NCBI GenBank assembly: GCA_031288675.1
Contig: JAITQY010000155.1
Coordinates: 1 to 18,143, forward strand
Reading direction: 5' to 3'
Length of the DNA: 18,143 bases
Source: Oscillospiraceae bacterium
Lineage (GTDB): Bacteria; Bacillota; Clostridia; Oscillospirales; Oscillospiraceae
Shown here: one piece after another, positions 13,156-18,143 of the stretch
Layout: the number at the start of each line of letters is the position of its first letter
Position numbering within the stretch: position 1 is the first letter of the stretch
Made by a program: the position numbers and the translations under genes
Notes under the pieces: generated by a model
The model's database searches: none
Told to the model about the DNA's origin: nothing
Seen by the model: the letters and a program-made list of their open reading frames with translations, nothing else

Positions 13156-14613
13156 TTAAATGTTATTAAGAATTGAAACTATTCGTGGTTTGACTTTTTG
13201 CTCTATCTCTGCTGAATCGTTTATCTCATCATATTCAAAACCATTTAGGTCAAATGGAACGCTGTCGCTCTTGTCAACATTTTTTTGGAAATAGAAAATA
13301 ACATTACCAGTGTTAATGTGTTTGAGCGCATGTCCGACTTCAACCATAACATTGTGACGAGACCCAGAAAGGTCTGCAATAAAAATATCGCTTGTTGATA
13401 ATTCGCGATACATCACAGTTCTAATATTGAATGTTCCCGTCACTCGTGTCCCCATATCAACAAGTTCTAATTCTAGGTCATCTTCAACGACTTTTTTTAT
13501 TGCTGCTAACCTGTGTTGGGCATTTGCTTTTTCGTTGCTTGTATCATCAGGATACCACCTTGCTAAAAATACTTTTTTAGGAATGTTGTCGTAAACTTTA
13601 TCAAAGATATTGACAATGTCATCTATGCCAACGCTTTTTGCTTCTGCAATATGATTTTTTGAAGCCCATTTAATAAAACTGTCGTATTTGTTTTTGTCTG
13701 CTAATTTGTAATATGCCAGCGCTCCAACAAAAGAAGGGTTTTCTGTGGGTGTAGCGATGTTTGCATCGTTTAAGGCGTTGTCAACAGCCACCATTTCTTT
13801 TTTAACATCATCAACAGCAGTTGCTTCACTTATTAAGTTTTCTTTCAGCAGATACCTGAACAACTCCGTAAAAAAAGAATATTTAGTTTCAAACACCAAA
13901 TTTTTGATATGCGTGAAACAGGCAAAATCAAGTTTTTCGGTGCCGCAAAGCAATTCACGGGTGCAATAATAATGCCATCCGAACGGCTGGTTTCTCTTAA
14001 GGGTACTATCAGCAAAAACTGTGGTGCTTTCGATTATTATCTTTATGCTCTGCTCTAATTCTAACGGTATTTGTTTGGAATTGATATTGTGAAATATTGC
14101 TCTCGAATTGTTTTTTGCTTCTTCATAATTTGGAAAAACAATTATACAAAAAGGAATTAAAATATCATTCGTCAAATATTCTGCCGCACTTAACCTGTGG
14201 TTTCCGTCAATTCGTTTCATTATCTTACCATTTTTCTGTTCATCAAATTCAAATTGAGCAACTTTAATATGCCGTCGGTCATCAATTAACTTGTTATCAT
14301 CGGCACGAAAATTTATTTTTACTTTTCCGACTTTTTGATTAAAACCCTTATCAGCAGAGTTAACTTTTGATAAAAGTTCATTATATTCATCTTCTTCTGA
14401 CAAGCCTAAATTCATAGATAATATAACTTCGGGGAAAAAGACATATTCTCCTTGTTCCAAAAAGTCCTTCATCTCATCTTTATGTTCTTGTAGTAAATCA
14501 CGCTGTATTTTATTATCAATCTCAGAAGCTAAAGCCAAAGCTTTTATGCTTGCAATGCCACGCAAACACAAATAATTGTCCATAACCTTTGAAAGAGTTC
14601 CGCTTAATTTCAT
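13156..14613 (-). CDS. DGQHR-domain and deoxyribosyltransferase/TIR-like fusion protein
   Basis: A 485-residue protein of two recognisable parts. Residues about 50-330 resemble DGQHR/DndB-like proteins of the ParB-like fold: RIDGNHRLSAAE (134-145) carries the signature as DGNHR, and RAIFHNINSKQIPLE (171-185) is the usual following motif. Residues about 346-485 form a Rossmann-like domain of the nucleoside 2-deoxyribosyltransferase/TIR-like type: KKVFLARWYPDD at the first strand, and IADLSGSRHNVMVEVGHAL (412-430), where E425 takes the place of the catalytic glutamate. Such domains cleave the glycosidic bond of nucleotides or NAD and serve as effectors in phage defence. It starts 12 bases after the hsdR stop with AGAGGG upstream, so it is the distal gene of the restriction operon. 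Domain calls are by motif; defence role is inferred from context. Confidence 0.75.
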   Translation of the reverse strand: MKLSGTLSKVMDNYLCLRGIASIKALALASEIDNKIQRDLLQEHKDEMKDFLEQGEYVFFPEVILSMNLGLSEEDEYNELLSKVNSADKGFNQKVGKVKINFRADDNKLIDDRRHIKVAQFEFDEQKNGKIMKRIDGNHRLSAAEYLTNDILIPFCIIVFPNYEEAKNNSRAIFHNINSKQIPLELEQSIKIIIESTTVFADSTLKRNQPFGWHYYCTRELLCGTEKLDFACFTHIKNLVFETKYSFFTELFRYLLKENLISEATAVDDVKKEMVAVDNALNDANIATPTENPSFVGALAYYKLADKNKYDSFIKWASKNHIAEAKSVGIDDIVNIFDKVYDNIPKKVFLARWYPDDTSNEKANAQHRLAAIKKVVEDDLELELVDMGTRVTGTFNIRTVMYRELSTSDIFIADLSGSRHNVMVEVGHALKHINTGNVIFYFQKNVDKSDSVPFDLNGFEYDEINDSAEIEQKVKPRIVSILNNI

Positions 14614-14625
14614 AATTTTCCCTCT

Positions 14626-16626
14626 TTATATCAAACCAAAATATTTTTCAAAGAAAGCAAGCAATTTATCAATAACCGTTTGTTTTCTCTCGGCTCTGTT
14701 GCCACCGCCGAAACGAGAAACAGGAGGCAAGATTTTATCAATATCTGTTCCCGTTGTTTTTATTATTCCATCTCTGAAAGCGTTATCAACAAGGCGGCGA
14801 GCTTCATCATTTTTTAATTTTTCGGTTTCTATTAAATCTGCAATGTCTTTTTCCTTTTGCTCCGCAACAAACTTTTTCCAATCTTTGTTGACGTCACTGC
14901 TTGCGTTTATTCGAGAAATAAAGCCTTCAATCAGTTCTTTCTTGCTTCTCAGCTGAATACTTGCGTCAACAGCTTTTTGTATATCGGTCAGAATGCTCTT
15001 GTCTTTACAGTTTGAGTTATGATATTTGGCAACAAGCATTAAAATATAATCAATGTTTACTTCTATCTGCTTGATTAGCTCTATTTCAAAGACTATATCT
15101 TCGTTGATGTTTTCTTTGTCGTTGCCACCCTTATTAGCGTATTTCTGATATAAATCAAGATACATGCTTTGGTAATCTTGAAAATCTCGTGCTGATAGTA
15201 TTTCATTGCCTGCAAAATCATCAAACGCTGTCAAAATGTTTTTTAGCCTTAAAATCAAACCAAAAAGGTTTATAAAGTCTTTCTCGTTTTGTTCTCCAAT
15301 AATCTGAACACTGAGCGGGAATGAAAAATTCAATTGCTCAATAAGGTCTCTATAACCAAGCTTTTGTGTGTTATTTTCCTCATAGCCGTTATAATACTCG
15401 TCATATGTTTTGAGTAGCACAACTCCACTCGCCTCTTTATCACCGAAAAGAGAAAGAGCTTCGTTTGTTGCATCTTCAAGGTTGCGGAACGATACAATAT
15501 TGCCGTATGTTTTAACGCTGTTAAGAATGCGGTTTGTACGTGAAAACGCCTGAATAAGTCCATGTTGCCGCAGATTTTTATCAACCCAAAGGGTGTTAAG
15601 CGTTTTAGCATCAAAGCCTGTCAGGAACATATTAACAACAATCAGCAAATCAACTTCACGGTTTTTCACTCTTTGCGACAGATCTTTATAGTAGTTTTGG
15701 AATTTATCCGCAGAAGTATCAAATTTTGTTACAAATATTGTGTTGTAATCGGCGATTGCAGAATCTAAAAAGTCACGGCTGTTTTTATCAAGTTTTGTGT
15801 TATCAAAATCTTCGTCAACTTCTTCTTCATTCGCGGCATAACTAAAAATAGTTGCAATTTTTAAGTCGTTGACTTGTTTTTTGAACTCGTCGTAATAAAG
15901 TTTTGCGGCGGCGATACTTGAAACGGCAAAGATTGAATTAAACCCTGAAAGCCGTTTACCGCCTTTCTCATAATGTTCGTTGCGTTTTGTTTTTTGGTCG
16001 AAATGTTCAAGAACATACTTGACAATTTTGCTTATTCGATCACTATCAAGCAATGCCTTTTCCGTATCAACAGCGGAAACATCTTTGTCTTTAATGTTCT
16101 CTTTTTCTTTTACTGTGGAAATAAAATCAATTCTAAAAGACAAAACATTACCGTCATTTATTGCATCTACGATTGTGTATGTATGCAATTTATCGCCGAA
16201 GGCTTGCTCCGTCGTGCGAAGCGTGGGGTTGCCGCCGCTCCCTGCATTTACTGCAAAAATAGGCGTTCCTGTAAAGCCGAAAATATGATAATTATTAAAT
16301 GCTTTTGTGATTGCGGTGTGCATTTGCCCAAATTGTGAGCGATGGCACTCGTCAAATATCAGAACAACGTGTTTATTGTAAATATCGTGATTTTTATTTT
16401 GAGAGATAAAGACATTCAGCTTTTGTATTGTCGTGACAACAATCGGCTGATTTGTTTGTTTGCTTTTAAGTATTGCGCCATTCGGTTTGGTTAATTGCTC
16501 AGACAACACATTGGTGCTTGCGTTTCCGTTTGTGCTGCCTTTAGCAAATTTGTCGTATTCTTTCATTGTTTGATAGTCAAGGTCTTTTCTGTCCACGACA
16601 AAAATAACCTTGTCTATAAACGGCAT
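14626..16626 (-). CDS. hsdR: Type I restriction subunit HsdR, C-terminal fragment
   Basis: The 666-residue downstream part of HsdR after a frameshift. It carries the superfamily 2 translocase motifs: FVVDRKDLDYQT, LIFDECHRSQFG (DEAD box), GFTGTPIF (motif III) and later motifs V and VI (FLTGFDAKTLNTLWVDKNL, LIQAFSRTNRI), then a helical C-terminal region that binds the methylase core. The Walker A motif HTTGSGKT lies in this frame but upstream of the first ATG (at about 16660-16690), so a protein started at 16626 would lack ATP binding. The open frame reaches back to the frameshift near 16719. It ends 12 bases before the fusion-protein gene. Without frame restoration this fragment is unlikely to translocate DNA. 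Confidence 0.9.
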   Translation of the reverse strand: MPFIDKVIFVVDRKDLDYQTMKEYDKFAKGSTNGNASTNVLSEQLTKPNGAILKSKQTNQPIVVTTIQKLNVFISQNKNHDIYNKHVVLIFDECHRSQFGQMHTAITKAFNNYHIFGFTGTPIFAVNAGSGGNPTLRTTEQAFGDKLHTYTIVDAINDGNVLSFRIDFISTVKEKENIKDKDVSAVDTEKALLDSDRISKIVKYVLEHFDQKTKRNEHYEKGGKRLSGFNSIFAVSSIAAAKLYYDEFKKQVNDLKIATIFSYAANEEEVDEDFDNTKLDKNSRDFLDSAIADYNTIFVTKFDTSADKFQNYYKDLSQRVKNREVDLLIVVNMFLTGFDAKTLNTLWVDKNLRQHGLIQAFSRTNRILNSVKTYGNIVSFRNLEDATNEALSLFGDKEASGVVLLKTYDEYYNGYEENNTQKLGYRDLIEQLNFSFPLSVQIIGEQNEKDFINLFGLILRLKNILTAFDDFAGNEILSARDFQDYQSMYLDLYQKYANKGGNDKENINEDIVFEIELIKQIEVNIDYILMLVAKYHNSNCKDKSILTDIQKAVDASIQLRSKKELIEGFISRINASSDVNKDWKKFVAEQKEKDIADLIETEKLKNDEARRLVDNAFRDGIIKTTGTDIDKILPPVSRFGGGNRAERKQTVIDKLLAFFEKYFGLI

Positions 16627-16658
16627 TTGCGTTGCAAGTTGCGCGGTTTTGAAAGAAG

Positions 16659-17651
16659 TCAGCGTTTTGCCACTGCCTGTTGTGTGCCAAATATAGCCGC
16701 CTGCGTCAACCGAGCCTGTTTTTTGTAGTTCGTTGAAATTGTTATGCGGCTTAAAATACGCTCGGTTGCTGCTATTTGATACGGTCGCATAACAAGAAGC
16801 TCATCGTCGCTGTTAAATACGCAGAAGCGAGTGAGTATATTCAAAACGGTGTGCTTGGCAAAAAAGGTTTTTGCAAAGTCAACAATGTCGGCAATTATTT
16901 TGTTGTTTCCGTCTGCCCAAAAAGATGTAAATTCAAATGTGCTGCTTGTTTTTTTGCGGTTGCGTTTTTCTGTTTTGCTTTGCTCTTCAATGTGTTTATC
17001 GCGTGTTGTGTTGCTGTAATATTTTGTGTGCGTTCCATTACTGATTACAAATATCTGAATATATTCATACAGCCCTGAACCCGCCCAAAAACTGTCACGC
17101 TGGTAACGCTTTATTTGATTGAACGCTTCCTTAATTAAAACGCCACGGCGCTTTAATTCAATATGTACCAAAGGCAAACCGTTGACCAAAATGGTTACAT
17201 CATAGCGGTTATCATAGTTGCCGTCATTATTTTCATATTGATTGATAACTTGCAGGCTGTTGTTGTGGATATTCTTCTTGTCAATTATGGCAATGTTTTT
17301 GGTAATTCCGTTATCAAGCCTAAAACTGTGCCGTTCGTCAACTTGCACTTTCCTTGTTTTTTCAATAATACCCTCGTTTTTGTTTGTGAGATACTCGTTG
17401 CAAAACCGTTCCCACTCACTGTCATAAAACTTATAATCGTTGAGCTTTTCAATTTGCACACGCAGGTTTGCAAGCAAATCTGCTTCTTGCGTAATATTTA
17501 TATACTCGTATCCTTGCTGACCGAGCATTGCAATGAACTCCCGCTCCAAAGCCGCTTCACTTTGATAGTCTGTGGAGCATTTTGCCTGCGGTGTATATTC
17601 AGACACCACCGTTTGCTCGTTTGTGGTTGCAATGATGTTGTAACTGCTCAT
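16659..17651 (-). CDS. hsdR: Type I restriction subunit HsdR, N-terminal nuclease fragment
   Basis: The 330-residue N-terminal part of HsdR, an EcoR124I-like (type IC) protein. The PD-(D/E)xK nuclease residues are D151, E165 and K167 (RYDVTILVNGLPLVHIELKRRG), followed by the QxxxY motif Q179 and Y183 (FNQIKRYQ). These are the same positions reported for EcoR124I. The frame then enters the translocase start (VMRPYQIAATERILSRI) and after TNYKK turns into out-of-frame residues and stops at 16659. Start ATG at 17651 follows GGAGG by 13 bases, rather long. The ribosome binding site lies inside the end of hsdS, whose stop is 5 bases upstream. Confidence 0.9.
   Translation of the reverse strand: MSSYNIIATTNEQTVVSEYTPQAKCSTDYQSEAALEREFIAMLGQQGYEYINITQEADLLANLRVQIEKLNDYKFYDSEWERFCNEYLTNKNEGIIEKTRKVQVDERHSFRLDNGITKNIAIIDKKNIHNNSLQVINQYENNDGNYDNRYDVTILVNGLPLVHIELKRRGVLIKEAFNQIKRYQRDSFWAGSGLYEYIQIFVISNGTHTKYYSNTTRDKHIEEQSKTEKRNRKKTSSTFEFTSFWADGNNKIIADIVDFAKTFFAKHTVLNILTRFCVFNSDDELLVMRPYQIAATERILSRITISTNYKKQARLTQAAIFGTQQAVAKR
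16719..16724 (-). other. Frameshift site in hsdR (A6 homopolymer)
   Basis: On the minus strand the codons read TAC AAA AAA CAG. With seven A instead of six the reading continues NYKKTGSVDAGGYIW and then HTTGSGKT, exactly the expected HsdR sequence, and the whole gene 14626-17651 becomes one frame of about 1008 codons. So a single missing A splits the gene. It may be a true mutation, a switchable homopolymer (phase variation), or a sequencing or assembly error. Confidence 0.85.
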
Positions 17652-17656
17652 TGATT

Positions 17657-18143
17657 TTAACTCGCCTCCTTGAATGTTAGTAACTGATTGCGGTAGTATT
17701 CATACTGCTTTTTTCGTGCTTCAATTTCGGCAGGTAAGCCGCTTTGCAGGTCGTTTGTGATCACCTCGAACTCGTCGAGGATTGCGACAATTCGGGCTTG
17801 TTCTTCGAGGCTGGGCAATGGCACAATAATATCTTCTAATTTTTTTGGTGTTACTTCAATAACTTTTGTGCCGTGGGCAATTTTTCGTTTCTGTTCAAAA
17901 AATGCCGACGTTTGCAACCAATAAGCTAAATACTTTGGGTTTTGCTCGTGCTTAATAATTGCTGTGTGTCCGCCTGTAACAATATCTTCATCGCCGAGCC
18001 AAGCAACGCATTTACAAACATCTTCAATATTTTCGCTTGTAACCGCAACAATCAAATCGCCTTTGCTTACGGTTTTCAGCCCTGCGGCAAGTTTTGGCGA
18101 AACAAAAGATTTTGTTGTGTCCGCAAAAGTGCCGTAGTATGTG
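17657..18143 (-). CDS. hsdS: Type I restriction specificity subunit HsdS, partial
   Basis: The gene runs off the window; the C-terminal 160 residues or so are visible. They show the end of the second target-recognition domain (YGTFADTTKSFVSPKLAAGLKTVSKGDLIVAVTSEN, VTGGHTAIIKH, YLAYWLQT) and the conserved C-terminal helix (LPSLEEQARIVAILDEFEVI, SGLPAEIEARKKQYEYYRNQLLTF), which spaces the two recognition domains and contacts HsdM. HsdS chooses the DNA site for both methylation and cleavage. The C-terminal helix matches the type IC group, as does HsdR. The frame continues upstream of 18055 to the edge without a stop, so the TTG at 18055 is not the start. hsdM is expected beyond the edge. Confidence 0.93.
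   Translation of the reverse strand, partial: TYYGTFADTTKSFVSPKLAAGLKTVSKGDLIVAVTSENIEDVCKCVAWLGDEDIVTGGHTAIIKHEQNPKYLAYWLQTSAFFEQKRKIAHGTKVIEVTPKKLEDIIVPLPSLEEQARIVAILDEFEVITNDLQSGLPAEIEARKKQYEYYRNQLLTFKEAS

Noticed and set aside
16690..16745. Programmed -1 ribosomal frameshift in hsdR
   Set aside because: The C AAA AAA C context is a poor slippery site compared with A AAA AAG, I see no stimulatory stem or internal Shine-Dalgarno, and HsdR is not known to use frameshifting. A one-base indel is simpler.

Overview
The window looks like a chromosomal segment of an anaerobic low-GC Gram-positive bacterium of the class Clostridia. Supporting this are canonical sigma-A promoters with 17-base spacers, strong AGGAGG-type ribosome binding sites, a Noc/Spo0J-type ParB, a Cys/Gly-rich coat-like protein, and a ferredoxin-era style thioredoxin pair. 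No genus can be named from the sequence alone. There are no tRNA, rRNA, CRISPR or IS elements that I can see.

Layout. Positions 1-2460, mostly minus strand: a radical SAM protein of unknown role whose promoter places the transcription start on its own ATG, a MazG-like nucleotide pyrophosphohydrolase, a stretch with small or decayed reading frames, and an exported protein with tandem minus-strand promoters. Positions 2750-3713, plus strand: a ParB/Noc-like protein. Positions 3859-5276, minus strand: tyrS with an elaborate leader. Positions 5394-5972, plus strand: a Cys/Gly-rich coat-like protein, ending in a bidirectional terminator. Positions 6038-8384, minus strand: glnS followed by a one-pass membrane protein. 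Positions 8437-13089, plus strand: a thioredoxin reductase-like flavoprotein lacking most of its NADPH domain, thioredoxin, and mfd, the last two overlapping by 4 bases. Positions 13156-18143, minus strand: a visibly AT-richer defence block with a type I restriction operon (hsdS partial at the window edge, then hsdR broken by a one-base frameshift) ending in a protein that fuses a DGQHR/ParB-like domain to a nucleoside deoxyribosyltransferase/TIR-like domain.

The strongest discovery candidate is the tyrS leader. A consensus promoter drives a transcript whose first reading frame is a 31-residue peptide with six tyrosines, including a Tyr-Tyr pair. It is followed by a perfect 13-bp terminator hairpin and then tyrS. 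A segment inside the peptide gene can pair with the 5' arm of the terminator (antiterminator), and the same segment can also pair with the ribosome binding site of the peptide. No T-box motif is present. This looks like ribosome-mediated attenuation by tyrosine codons, in a phylum that normally regulates tyrS with a T-box. In addition, the only good ribosome binding site for tyrS points at an AUU start codon 18 bases upstream of the first AUG.

The second candidate is the deoxyribosyltransferase-like fusion protein embedded in the restriction operon, which resembles a nucleotide- or NAD-directed effector joined to a DndB-like sensor domain. The third is the shortened thioredoxin reductase next to thioredoxin.
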